Of a DNA stretch of 64,000 bases, positions 42,760-52,799 are shown piece by piece. The stretch spans positions 6,828,895-6,892,894 of the forward strand of contig NC_044981.1 in NCBI RefSeq assembly GCF_008728515.1, given 5' to 3'. The number at the start of each line of letters is the position of its first letter. The first letter of the stretch is position 1. The position numbers and the translations under genes are program-made. The notes under the pieces were generated by a model that did no database searches, had not been told where the DNA came from, and was given only the letters and a program-made list of their open reading frames with translations. The DNA is from Papio anubis. Lineage: Eukaryota; Chordata; Mammalia; Primates; Cercopithecidae.

Positions 42760-43779
42760 CAGTTCCATGATGGGATACCTGTTAAGCATTGTGAAGTGCA
42801 TGGCTTTTGGGGGTGGGGGGTTTCTTCTTAAGTCACTTCATTTTTCTGCACTTCTTCCTGCATTTGTCCTAAAGCAGGGATTCTATCACGAGCCTCAGAG
42901 CTCCCCTGTGAGGGTTAAGGGATTCCCTTTGGGTGAGTGTGCAGAGCCAGTACTTTGCCGCATCAGGAGGGGTGATGGGCAGGTGTGATGAGCCAAGGTG
43001 CGGCTGGTCAGTTCCGGACCTCACACCTTGGCCCTGTGTAGAGTTCCACTTTGATGAGGTATCCATGCCAAGAAGGGTTATGCCATGAGTCATGAGAGCA
43101 AAGCTGAGGTCAGGGTCTGGAACACCAGGTTGGGCTCAGGGACATGAATAAGTTTCAATATAGAAGCAGGAGACTGAGGTCAGTGCTGAAGATGCTAAGC
43201 AAAAGGAGAACGGGCCGGGCATGGAGGGCGTGCAGCCTGGGGCAGGCAGAGAGAGAAGCAAGCCGGCTGGTAGGCATGGGAGGCCTGTGTTCAGAGCAGC
43301 AGGAAGTCAGAGCTCAGACACCCAAACTGCCTAGAGGGTGCCATCCAGGAGCCATTTCAGCCATGGGAACATAAGCTGAGAAACTCACAATACGAAGGGA
43401 AGAAAAGGCCTCGGAGGAGGCCAAATCCACATTACAGTCCTCATGCAAGAGCCGCTCTTAGACCATGCCTCAGGTCATGATTCTAAAACGTTTTGTGATC
43501 TGTCTTCCATTACAACACAGACGCCAAAAATTAGCACGAGAAGTGCCATCACAGGCACTCTGAGAAGAAAGGTGTATTAACCATCAGGCAATGGAGAAGA
43601 CAAATACAACAGAAAGAACAGATCGGTCTGGGGCCGTTTACCATAGACCTGTTTACCTAGACCTCAAGGGTCCAAGATCAGAGCCAGACAGACTCACTGA
43701 TCCATCCTCCAAGTTTGCAGGATGGCTTATGCCTTACAGATGTTCAAGACCCCTCCCTCACTCACCCACACACCCACGC
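42760..43779. other. Unclassified 1-kb stretch
   Basis: One small hairpin (CCAAGGTG at about 42993 and CACCTTGG at about 43025). Short frames only. No repeat recognised. Confidence 0.45.
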
Positions 43780-44066
43780 ATCCTGGGAGAATGGGTGAAT
43801 GAACTGTGGTGCGTTGATACAATGAACTACTCAGCAGCAAAAAGGAACAAACCATTGCTAAGCAGAACCATCTCAAAAACATTGTGATGTGGGGGGAAGG
43901 GGCAGACGTAAAAGAATTTATACTGTATGATTCCATTGGCATGAAATTCTAGAACAGGCAAAACTAACTTGTGATGGCAGAAAGCAGAAAGTGAGCCATT
44001 CTGGAGGGCATGAAGGATTCGACTGGAAAGGTGACATGCAAAGAATTTCTAAAATGGCAGAAGCAG

Positions 44067-44221
44067 CTGAGCATGGTGGTGCACACTGCTAGTCTCAGCC
44101 CCTTGGGAGACTAAGGTGGGAGGATCCCTTGAGGCCAAGAGTTGGAGACTGTAGGAAGCTATGAGCCCACCACTGCATTCCAACCTGGGTGACAAAGCAA
44201 GACCCTGTCTCAAAATAAAAT
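44067..44221 (+). mobile_element. Free right-type Alu monomer (FRAM-like)
   Basis: A single monomer (GCTGAGCATGGTGGTGC to CCCTGTCTCAAAATAAAA) with the right-arm order ending in GCATTCCAACCTGGGTGAC. The TSD ATGGCAGAAGCA is matched by ATGACGGAAGCA. Confidence 0.88.
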
Positions 44222-44326
44222 AAAATGACGGAAGCATTCTGTCTTGCTTGTGGTGGTCACACAGGTGCGTGCCAATTTGCAAAACATATCAAACTAAACA
44301 CGAGGTCTGTGCATTTTATTGTCTAT

Positions 44327-44645
44327 GGTATTTTGTTTTCGATTTTTTGAGATGGAGTCTTGCTCTGTCACCCAGGCTGGAGTGCAGTGACGTGATCTCA
44401 GGTCGCTGCAATTTTCACCTCCCGGGTTTAAGCGATTCTCCTGCCTCAGCCTCTTGAGTTGCTGGGACTATAGGCGCCCACCACCATGTCCAGCTTTTTT
44501 TTTTTTTTTTTTTTTTTTGTATTTTTAGTGGAGATAGGGTTTCACTGTGTTGGCCAGGCTGGTCTCGAACTCCTGGTCTCAAGTGATCCACCAGCCTTGG
44601 CCTCCCAAAGTGCTGAGATTATAGGCATGAGCCACTGTGCTCAGC
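44327..44645 (-). mobile_element. Alu element in L1
   Basis: Antisense Alu with a 15-bp exact TSD, CATTTTATTGTCTAT, at 44312-44326 and 44646-44660. The linker has a run of about 23 T at 44495-44518. Confidence 0.96.
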
Positions 44646-44691
44646 CATTTTATTGTCTATTAATTACACACCATTTAAAAACAGTTTCACT

Positions 44692-44962
44692 GTCTGGGCA
44701 CAGTGGCTCATGCCTATAATCCCAGCACTTTGGGAGGCCGAGGTGGACAAATGACTTGAGCACAGGAGTCTGAGATCAGGCTGGGCAACATGGCGAAACC
44801 CTGTCTCTACAAACAATACAAAAATCAGCCAGGTGTGGTGGTGCACGTCTGCACCTGGGAGGATCGCTTAAGCCTGGGAGGCAAGGTTGCAGTGAGCCAA
44901 AATTACACTGTTACACTGTAGCCTGGGATACAGAGCCAGACCCTATCTCAAAAAAAAAAAAA
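44692..44962 (+). mobile_element. Alu element with (TA)n after the tail
   Basis: Sense Alu (TCTGGGCACAGTGGC to poly(A)), with about 25 bp missing in the right arm near GTCTGCACCTGGGAGG. The tail is followed by (TA)9 at 44963-44980. Confidence 0.92.
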
Positions 44963-45114
44963 TATATATATATATATATAACATTTTGAAATGCATCTAC
45001 TGACAGCATTTTTTCTGATTTAAAAGTACTGCAAGTGTCAATTATCTGTCTGAAAATCCAAAAATCAAAATAACTTTTAAGAACTATATAGTCATTCCAA
45101 ACGTTACACACACA

Positions 45115-46065
45115 TTTCATTCACCCCTTCTGTGTGCCTGGCATCATGCTAGTCACTGGGAATACAAACGTGAAGAACCATGATCCAACCGAGGACAGAT
45201 AGACACTTGACCCCATGCTTACAGGATAGTGTGATAGGCAATGAGTAAAAAGAGGTCAGGAGGTGGGTGGGTGGGAGTCTGGGAAAACGTCCAGGCACTG
45301 CCAGTGTTGGAGCTGAGTCTTGGAGAATGCATATGTAACTAAGCGGATGGAGCAGGGCAACATGGCGGATTCCAGGCTGAAATAGCACACGCACAGAGAG
45401 GCTTCAAGGGTACGTGTATTGGGAAACACTGATGCGTGGAGTACGGGAGGAAAACGAAAGGAGATGAAGCTGCGAAGGCAGAATGTGGCCAGATGGCACA
45501 AGGTGTTTGGACTTTGTCCTGTGGCAAACAGGGAGCCCATGGAGACTTTATGGAGGTTTTGAGCAGGAGAATGAATGGTCAGGATTGTCTTATCAATGGA
45601 TAACTCCACAGTGGGGTGGAGCATGGCCTGGAAGAAGAGAATGTAGGGCAAAGAGACCAGTTCCACAGCTGTGGAAGCCAACAGACGTGCCCAAGGGACA
45701 CACAAAGGCAGAAGTCTAAGGGATCCAGCTTTTCTGGGAAAAAAAAACAAGAAGAAGTCCACAGGATTCAGTGAGATTTGGTGATGTTGAAAATAAGAGA
45801 CAGGAAAGAGCTAAGACAATTTTAAGACACTCAGCTGAGGCGTTTGGCCCAGAGGTGACCCTTTAACCGAGATCACAGCAAGTTGCTAGAGAGGGGACAA
45901 TGTGCCTGAGGTGCCTGCAGAACTTCCAGGAACATTTGTCCAGTTGGTTTCCAGAAATAAACGTCTGGAGTTCAGAATAGAGTTCTGGGCTAGACGTCCT
46001 CCCAAGCGCAAAGGAGTCCAGGCAGAACACAAAATGTTGCATGTAGGGGGTGTGAATCTGGGCTA
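45115..46065 (-). mobile_element. L2 LINE, 950 bp
   Basis: The longest L2 here. Antisense landmarks in order: 'TGTGTGCCTGGCATCATGC', 'GATAGTGTGATAGGCAATG', 'GTGTTTGGACTTTGTCCTG', 'GGGAGCCCATGGAGACTTTATGG', and 'GTCTGGAGTTCAGAATAGAG'. The 168-codon frame 45762-45256 lies on the L2 coding strand but shows no reverse-transcriptase motif. Confidence 0.8.
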
Positions 46066-46556
46066 ATTCAACATCGCTAAGACATTCGGAAGTCTGAAGC
46101 ACACCTCTCTGTCCAGAGGTATCCTTAGTGCGGACAGCATGAGCTTAGGAACCAGGATAACTGGGTCCCAATTCCAGAATTCTTACTCCACACCTTATAT
46201 ACTCCAGTATGGTGAGGGCAAGCAGAGTTGGGGGGAAAGGAAGCACAGCTGGAGAGAAAGAGGTGTAGGCCAGGAGCGGGGTGAAGCTAGCACCTACAGG
46301 AATTCCTTCCAACCTCCTTCTTGCCCCATGGTCATCTTCCTCCTGCTCAGGAAACACCCTTCATCACGTGGCAGAGCTGCTCAACCTGCCTCTTGAGGTC
46401 TGGGAGGTTGAACACGGTCAGCACCACCATAGAAAGAGCCATGGGCATTTAGTAAGTGAAAATGTCAGTGGTTTGGTTAGTGCTGCATCATTTCTGGGGC
46501 TCACTGCAAAATAAAAATGCAAAGCCTCCTTTAAAAAAAAAAAAAAAAAAAAAGGT
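46066..46556. other. Unclassified; possible MIR and ancient repeat end
   Basis: 46125-46200 has a faint sense MIR pattern ('CATGAGCTTAGGAACCAGG'). 46485-46531 ('GGGGCTCACTGCAAAATAAAAATGC') continues after the following Alu as 'AGAATTTCAAGACTGTGATAG', suggesting one ancient element of unknown name around it. Poly(A) at 46532-46552. Confidence 0.4.
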
Positions 46557-46690
46557 GGCCAGGGACATGGTGGCTCACATCTGTAATCCCAGCACTTTGG
46601 GAGGCTGAAGCAGGCAGATCGCTTGACCCCAGGAGTTTGAGACCAGCCTGGGCAACATGGTGAAACCCCGTCTCAATGACAACAAAAAAG
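46557..46690 (+). mobile_element. Alu left monomer (FLAM)
   Basis: GGCCAGGGACATGGTGGC to GTGAAACCCCGTCTCAATG. The right arm is absent. Confidence 0.88.
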
Positions 46691-46794
46691 AATTTCAAGA
46701 CTGTGATAGTAGAGCCTTAAACCAAACACCGAGATGTTCTAAGTGCAGGAACTAGTGCATTGCCCACAAAGCTGTCCCTGCCTTTCAGCTCTGA

Positions 46795-47045
46795 GGCCCA
46801 GGGTAATGTAGCCATTTAGAGTCTGGACTTAGGAATCAGCTAGAGCTGGATTTGAATTTGCTTCTGTCACTCGCCAGGTGTGTGAGCTCACACAGTTTCA
46901 TTTCTCCAGGCTTTAACATGCTCCTCTGTAAAGTGAAGCTAATAATATTTGTTTCATGATGTTCTAGGGAGAATTAAAGGTAAGCATGTGTATACAGTGA
47001 ACCTGACTCATGTACTAGGAGCTCAATACCTGATAGGATTTTTCA
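46795..47045 (+). mobile_element. MIR SINE, nearly full length
   Basis: 'GTAATGTAGCCATTTAGAGTC', 'GAGCTGGATTTGAATTTGC', 'AACATGCTCCTCTGTAAAG', 'GAGAATTAAAGGTAAGC', and 'TACTAGGAGCTCAATACC' give the full MIR order. Confidence 0.85.
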
Positions 47046-48230
47046 TCCACTGCTCAGCTCCACCTGCTCTCAGAAGCAATAGTGATCTCCACGGCAGGGA
47101 AGCAACAGGTCCTTAGAAGACAGTCAGTAGTAGTCCTGGCTTGTCTTGGTGAAAAACATTTTCAGACTAGGCACTCATAAAATGACATGCTTTGGACACT
47201 TTTTGTAAATATAGCAGCAAAACAGGAAACAAGGCAATGTTAAAGGAAGCCTCTCTCCCCCAAGAATGAACTTGCATTCATCATGTTTCATTGCCCACAT
47301 GGTACTGGGAGGCACATGTATGTGGTGCTATAAATAACATGTTCTACCAGGAAACCTTGGCTGCTGCAGAAATGGGTGGTCCATCTACTGACAGGGATTA
47401 GATAGATGTCATACATTGAAAACTTGTGGATTTCATCTCCAGGATGCTTATTTAATCCCTATGAACTTAGGCCATTATGATGAAAGGATTAAAGAAACCT
47501 TGTGTGCTTCAGTTAACTGGCAGACAAATACAGATTTTAAATGTCCTTGTGTGCTTTAGTTAACCGGCAGATAAATACAGATTTTAAATGTCTTTTCCTA
47601 AATGTCTTGATTTATAAGCTGTAAGAGTTTATCCAAAGCATGTTAGGACCTCTGTGGCAGACCAGTGGGGAAGCTAAACATGTTGGGATATGCCAAGGAA
47701 GGGCCAAAATTAATTGAACTGCAGTACTAGCACAAACAAGAAAGATGACCAGAACTACAACATGCAGGGTCCTAAGAGAAGCCGACGGGTTTGTCCTCAG
47801 TCCGCAGAAATATTCCAGATTTCTACAGTACAAGAGTCAACTCAAGGTGCTTCTGTTAATCTCTAGAGTCAAAAGTTCTGTGTATACACACAGCTGATTT
47901 ATGAGGCTCAAGTCAATCCAAAAACCAGTTGTCACAAAGACTAGCTTATGAGATGAACATTTAACTGGCTTCCCAGTCCTCTGATCAGATAAACCAACCT
48001 AACCTCCTAAATATCATAATTTCATTAATAAAATGAAATTTGGAATCTTTAATAGATAATATCTTTATCCTAGGAGTAACTCTGTCGTCCCTCATCTCTG
48101 GGAAGTTATTAGGACAAATATTTTAGGCAGTTGGAAACTTTGAGGCCCTTCAAATGACACTACAAAGGCATCAACCTGGTTTATGTGTGCAAAAGTCAAA
48201 CCTGGGCAGATAGATCCGTAGTGGATATAT
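47046..48230. other. Repeat-poor 1.2-kb stretch
   Basis: Apart from the 47-bp tandem duplication at 47498-47591 I see no repeat family, gene or RNA signature. Confidence 0.45.
47498..47591. repeat. Tandem duplication, 2 x 47 bp
   Basis: The unit begins CCTTGTGTGCTT and ends AGATTTTAAATGT. The copies at 47498-47544 and 47545-47591 abut exactly and differ at three positions, all C/T or T/C changes. Confidence 0.95.
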
Positions 48231-48289
48231 GTCATGCATTTTCTTTTTTTTTTTTTTAATTTTTTTATGTTTTATTGTCATGCATTTTC
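48231..48289 (-). mobile_element. T-rich (minus-strand poly(A)) retroinsertion
   Basis: GTCATGCATTTTC is repeated at 48231-48243 and 48277-48289. The 33 bp between reads, on the minus strand, AATAAAACATAAAAAAATT followed by about 14 A. This looks like the last 20 bases of a polyadenylated transcript plus its tail, flanked by a 13-bp TSD. Confidence 0.72.
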
Positions 48290-48399
48290 AATCTCCTTCC
48301 ATGTTAGGGCATTTCCAAATCTACGAGCCCCGCTTTCCCAAGGTGGAAACCGGCCTCCTTCCTCTGCAACGAGGGCAAAAACATGCGTTTTTAACCTCA

Positions 48400-48477
48400 A
48401 CCAATCAGATTTACCTGCATGCCTTACCGATCAGATACACCTGCATGCCTTACCAATCAGATACACCTGCATGCCTT
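48400..48477. repeat. Tandem repeat, 3 x 26 bp
   Basis: Three abutting units, each of the form ACC(A/G)ATCAGAT followed by ACCTGCATGCCTT. Units 2 and 3 differ at one base, and unit 1 differs from unit 3 at one base. The units contain a GCATGC palindrome and a CCAAT or CCGAT. Confidence 0.96.
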
Positions 48478-49137
48478 ATGTTTCCAGTTGTGTTACAAAA
48501 CGTTCCAAACAGGAATAATGTGGACAGAGAAGTTCGGAGACGATGGAGGCAGGGGCAGTTTGTTCATCTCTCTGAATCCCCACAAAACAAACAAACAAAC
48601 AAAAACAGATAAAGCAACTGGAAAGCAAAACCAAGATACCGTGAACAATTACAACAAAATCAGATCAAAACACTTTCCCCACAGACCCCAAAATACAAGC
48701 TCATGAGGATACAGCACCGGTAGTCACATCAGCTGCATCGTCTCTGTGGGAGGAAGCAGAGCAACACGAAAGGGTGTTCCAGTGGGTCTGAAAACCGGAG
48801 AACCTGAAAGTAGCCGTGGTATTTAACGGAGAGCTCAGTGAGGCCATCTGGGAACAGCAGCTGAACTGGAAGGGCTTTCGCTGAGTAGGTGAGTGTAAGA
48901 GGCTTTCAGTAAGGATCAATGGGTCTGCAGAAATCCTGCTCCTGTAAACTCGAGAAACCAGCAAGTCAGGCTCCCTTTCAGGACAGGACTCCCCGTTGAG
49001 ACACTTCTGGGAGTGGAATTTTTTTTAAAAAGGACAGAGGAAAGAGTCCAGTTAAAAGTGAGCAAGAAGAAGAGAATCAGGAAATCTTGGGAAACGAAAC
49101 TAGCACATTTTTAAATGCTACATGAAAATAGCTGAAA
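48478..49137. other. Unclassified sequence
   Basis: No recognised repeat or gene. A short (CAAA)n lies at 48584-48604. Confidence 0.45.
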
Positions 49138-49277
49138 GGCCGGGCGTGGTGGCCCACACCTGTAATCCCAGCTCTTTGGGAGGCCAAGGCGGGCAGATCA
49201 TGAGGTCAGGAGTTCAAAAGCAGCCTCGGCCTCCCAAAGTGCTGGGATTACAGGTGTGAGCCACCATGCCCAGCCTC
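49138..49277. mobile_element. Alu foldback: 5' ends in inverted orientation
   Basis: The first 85 bases of a sense Alu (GGCCGGGCGTGGTGGC to GTTCAAAAG) join directly at about 49222 to an antisense Alu 5' end (CCTCGGCCTCCCAAAG to CACCATGCCCAGCC, 49225-49277). The arms are complementary over about 52 bp. The rest of both Alus is missing. Confidence 0.85.
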
Positions 49278-49329
49278 ATATTCTATTTATTTTTCTTTCT
49301 CTTTGACTTTGTGCGTGTGTGTGTTTGTG

Positions 49330-49598
49330 TGAGATAGGGCTTGCTCTGTCACCCAGGCTGGAGTGCAGTGGCATGAACACGCCTCATTGCAGCCGACCTC
49401 CTGGGCTCAAGTGATCCTCCTGCCTTAGCCTCCTCATGCAGTTGGGACCATAGGCACGTGCTACCATGTCTGGCTAATTTTAAAATTATTTTGTGGAGAT
49501 GGGGAGATGGGGTTTCCCTATGTTGCCCAGGCTGGTCTCGAACCCCTGGGCTCCAGTGATCCTCTCATTTTGGTGTCTCCAAGTGCTGGGATTACAGG
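49330..49598 (-). mobile_element. Alu element lacking its 5' end
   Basis: Antisense Alu from GAGATAGGGCTTGCTC to GTGCTGGGATTACAGG. It stops 20-25 bp before the normal Alu 5' end and continues directly into another Alu. A GT-rich run (49303-49331) precedes it. Confidence 0.88.
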
Positions 49599-49840
49599 CT
49601 CAATCTTGGCTCACTGCAACCTCTGCCTTGTGGCTTCAAGTGATTCTCCTGCCTCAGCCTCCCAAGTAGCTGGGATACAAGCATGTACCATGCCCAGCTA
49701 ATTTTTGTATCTTTGGTAGAGACAGGGTTTCACCATTTTTACCAGGCTGGTCTCAAATGCCTGACCTCATTCAGTGATCCGCCTGCCTCGGCCTCCCAAA
49801 GTGCTGGGATTACAGCGGTGATCCACTGCTCCCAGCCCCC
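49599..49840 (-). mobile_element. Alu element lacking its 3' end
   Basis: Antisense Alu that begins internally at CTCAATCTTGGCTCACTGC, without poly(T) or the first 45 bases, and runs to the Alu 5' end (CACTGCTCCCAGCC). Confidence 0.88.
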
Positions 49841-49982
49841 ATGTATTTTTGAGGACAAAGATTTTCAGTACAAAAGAAAAGATTCTTAGATTTAATACAG
49901 AAAAGGCAAAAGTTAAACACTTAATCTAGATCTGAATTGGAAATACTGGTATAAACCCATGCATTGTTTAATCTTTCACCTT

Positions 49983-50058
49983 AAAATATATATAATTGTG
50001 TATATATGCACACATATACACATGTATGTATACACACATACATGTGTATACATACCAA
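49983..50058. repeat. TA/CA/TG-rich alternating tract
   Basis: Alternating purine-pyrimidine sequence with TATATA, CACACA and TGTATACATA segments. Several short palindromes such as ACATGT and GTATAC. Confidence 0.9.
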
Positions 50059-50111
50059 TCAGCCTGAAACTTTTTGTCATACCAGATAGTGAGGAAACCA
50101 TTAAAGACCAC

Positions 50112-50515
50112 CAAGAGCTGGGTTCAGTGGCTAATGCCTGTAATCCCAGCACTGTGGGAGGCCCAGGCGGGAGGATTGCTTCAGCCCAGGAGTTCAACAT
50201 CAGCTTTAGCAATCTGGTAAGACACCATCTCTACAAAAAAAAAAAAAATTAGATGGGCAGATCACCTGAGGTCAGGAGATCGAGACCAACCTGGCCAACA
50301 TGGTAAAACTCCATCTCTGCTAAAAAATGCAAAAATTAGCTGGTCGTGGTGTGTGCTCATGTAGTCCCAGCTACTGGAGAGGCTGAGGTGGGAAGATCCC
50401 TTGAGATCAGGAGGTCAAGGATGCAGTAAGCTCTGACCACCCACTGCACTCCAACCTGGGGACAGAGCAAGACCCTGTCTCTAAATAATATTTTTGAAAT
50501 AAAAATAATTCTTAA
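50112..50515 (+). mobile_element. Composite Alu (left monomer plus 5'-truncated Alu)
   Basis: A left monomer with poly(A) (50112-50250) is followed by an Alu lacking its first 45 bases (GGGCAGATCACCTGAGG to CCTGTCTCTAAATAA). The whole is flanked by TTAAAGACCAC and ATAAAGACCAC. Confidence 0.85.
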
Positions 50516-50530
50516 AAATAAAGACCACAG

Positions 50531-50808
50531 CCCAGGCGCAGCAGCTCATGCATGTAATCTCAGCACTTTGGGAGGCTGAGGCAAGCAGATCATGAGGTGA
50601 AGAGACTGAGACCATCCATTTCTACTAAAAATTCAAAAAATTAGCTGGGCGCGGTGGCACAGGCCTGTAATCCTAGCTACTTGGGAGGCTGAGGCAAGAG
50701 GATCGCTTGAACCCAGGAGGCAGATTGAGTTGCTAGTGAGCCAAAATTGAACTGGCTACCTTTACTCTATGACCTGGCGATAGAGCGAGACTCAACGTCT
50801 CAAAAAAC
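50531..50808 (+). mobile_element. Alu element
   Basis: Sense Alu (GCCCAGGCGCAGCAGC to GACTCAACGTCTCAAAAA), with deletions in the left arm. The right flank TAAAGAACCA resembles the left flank TAAAGACCA. Confidence 0.92.
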
Positions 50809-50952
50809 TTGAGAACTAGATAAAGGTAAAGAACCATCAAAAGTGCATGTCTAAAAGAACCTGACTAACCTGTAACTACAAATAGTTAAGGGGATGAGTT
50901 TCCACTAGAAAAAGATAGAACAATTTGAGCCTCAAAAATAAACTACAACTAG

Positions 50953-51275
50953 GGCTGGGCACAGTGGCTCACGCCTGTAATCCCAGCAGTTAGGGAGGCG
51001 AAGGCGGGCAGATCACTTGAGGTCAGGAGTTCAAGACCAGCCTGTCCAACACGGCAAAACCCTATCTCTATTAAAAATATAAGAAAAGTAGCTGGGCATG
51101 GTGGTGCTTGCCTGTAATCCCAGCTACTTGGGAGGCTGAGGCAGAAGAATCACTTGAGACCCAGGAGGCAGATAGTTGTGGCTGAGCCGTAAGCTATGTT
51201 TGTACCACTGCACTGTAGCATGGGTGACAGCAAGACCCTGTCTCTAAAAAAAATAAAAATAAAATAAAATAAAAA
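50953..51275 (+). mobile_element. AluS-type element
   Basis: Sense Alu from GGCTGGGCACAGTGGC. The tail has become (AAAAT)n-like at 51247-51273. Confidence 0.94.
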
Positions 51276-51890
51276 GTTTTTGTTTTAAAAGAAACGGCAC
51301 AATTACAATATCACCATTTTGTAACTGCCAAGGAATTAATGGGTCTAGGCAATGATTGCCCATAGCTGCTATCACCAAAAAAATAAAGACCACCAGATAT
51401 TAGTGCCTTCTGATAAAAGAATGTCACAGGTGATGCTGCGTATGTCATAATGGATCACATTATCACATGTGCAATATGAAATTTTCTCAGATTGGAGATG
51501 ATCACTTGGTGAAGGTGGTGAATTCATGTGATTTTGACCTGGAAAAGATTATTTTTAAAAATAAAAAAGATGTTTTCTCAAAAACGTAGGAAGTCACCCA
51601 GAATCTATTCTGGCAAGGTGGCAGAGCACAAGGAAGGGAGATGTCTACCTTTTAAGGGTAACTTGGCAGAAGTTCTCACAGCAGTGCCTCACACCCAGTG
51701 TTGGCAGCAGTCAGTATTCTACTAGAACAATCTAACAATGGGATCAATGTAATTCAGCTATTGTTTTTAAGAACAAAGCTCTCCTGGAAATTTTCTGGGC
51801 TACTTAATTGTTATTACTAGACTTTTTTTTCCTAGCATGGATTCTGTTGTTTGTAACTAAAAGACCCTGACTGATACAGGATCCAAAAGG
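51276..51890 (+). mobile_element. Possible ERVL-type LTR or old repeat
   Basis: The end 'GGATTCTGTTGTTTGTAACTAAAAGACCCTGACTGATAC', read in pieces, resembles the 3' end of ERVL/MaLR LTRs. The 5' boundary is unknown, and the segment before the Alu (50809-50952) may belong to it. Low confidence. Confidence 0.4.
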
Positions 51891-51896
51891 TTGAAA

Positions 51897-51899
<3 letters not shown>

Positions 51900-51932
<33 letters not shown>
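51900..51932. repeat. (TG)n microsatellite
   Basis: About 16 uninterrupted TG units directly after the possible LTR. Confidence 0.97.
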
Positions 51933-51933
<1 letters not shown>

Positions 51934-52208
51934 CCTCACATTCAAATTAATGAGTCTCCAAAATGCTATTGATTTCTCCAAATGCATTTTAAAAACCTAG
52001 GTTGAATGACAAGAAGTTATTTGACTTGATTGATGTTTGTCTCAGAAAGCCTTGAGGAAGACAAACAGAAGCTTGGCTGTCCTGGAACTCTATGTATTTG
52101 ACAACTGTTGGAGTGCATGGACAGTAATCTTTGATTTTATGTAAGTCTGACAAGAGAGTGAGCATGACAAGCCTTTCTCAGAAAATTCTTAAAGAATCGT
52201 TTGTTCTC

Positions 52209-52499
52209 AGCAGGGCACGGTGGCTAACACCTGTAATCCCAACACTTTGGGAGGCCAAGGTGGGAGGATTGCTTGAGGCCAGGAGTTCAAGATCAGCTTG
52301 GGCAACATAATGAGACCCCATCTCTAGAAAAAAAGTTAAAAACTTAGCCGGGCATGGTGCTTCATGCCTACAGTCCCAGCTACCTGGGAGGCTGAGATGA
52401 AAGGATCACTTGAACCCAGGAGTTAGAGGCTGCAGTGAGCTATGATCACACCACTGCACTCCCACCTGGGTGATAAGGCAAGACTTTGTCTCAAAAAAA
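52209..52499 (+). mobile_element. AluJ-type element
   Basis: Sense Alu (GCAGGGCACGGTGGC to TTTGTCTCAAAAAAATG). GTTTGTTCT stands before it and again at about 52683, after the next monomer, so the pair sits inside one TSD. Confidence 0.93.
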
Positions 52500-52504
52500 T
52501 GAAT

Positions 52505-52657
52505 TTATTTTTTATTATTATTATTTAATTAGAATAAAATAGAGATGGGATCTCGCCATCTTGCCCAGGCTGGTCTTGAACTCCTGGGCTCAAAGGATCC
52601 TTCCCTTTGGCCTCCCAAAGTGCTGGGATTATAGGCGTGAGCCACCATGCCCAGGCA
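52505..52657 (-). mobile_element. Alu left monomer (FLAM), inverted to its neighbour
   Basis: Antisense monomer with a TTATTATTATT-rich tail, 'GAGATGGGATCTCGCC' to 'CACCATGCCCAGGC'. It lies within the tail region of the preceding Alu. Confidence 0.85.
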
Positions 52658-52799
52658 AAAAAAATTTTTAATTAAAAAAATTGTTTGTTCTGGAAGCAAT
52701 TAAGTCTAAAAGCCCACTCAATGTTACTGTTTATTCCATATTTACCTGTCTCTTCTGTACCACACTTTCTGGTAGTCTCTATTGGTTATTTTGCATATA
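52658..52799. other. Unclassified spacer
   Basis: Rest of the Alu tail (to 52682) and short unique sequence. Confidence 0.4.

Larger units (their letters stand above)
43780..44690 (+). mobile_element. Old L1 (L1M) 3' end split by two Alus
   Basis: The pieces are 43780-44066 ('GAATGGGTGAATGAACTGTGG', 'AATGAACTACTCAGCAGC', 'ATTCTAGAACAGGCAAAAC'), 44227-44326 ('TTGCTTGTGGTGGTCACACAG', 'GCATTTTATTGTCTATG') and 44661-44690. They are collinear and carry no intact frame. Confidence 0.85.

Noticed and set aside
42985..43035. CCAAGGTG...CACCTTGG hairpin as an RNA element
   Set aside because: An 8-bp stem with a 25-base loop is expected by chance in 64 kb.
45256..45762. 168-codon minus-strand frame
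   Set aside because: It lies within an L2 remnant and shows no reverse-transcriptase motif. Residual openness of a decayed LINE.
48400..48477. 26-bp repeats as a CRISPR-like array
   Set aside because: The units abut with no spacers and the genome is a primate. It is a small tandem duplication.
49983..50058. Alternating TA/CA/TG tract as a regulatory palindrome
   Set aside because: It is an ordinary degenerate dinucleotide microsatellite. The palindromes follow from TA and CA/TG alternation.
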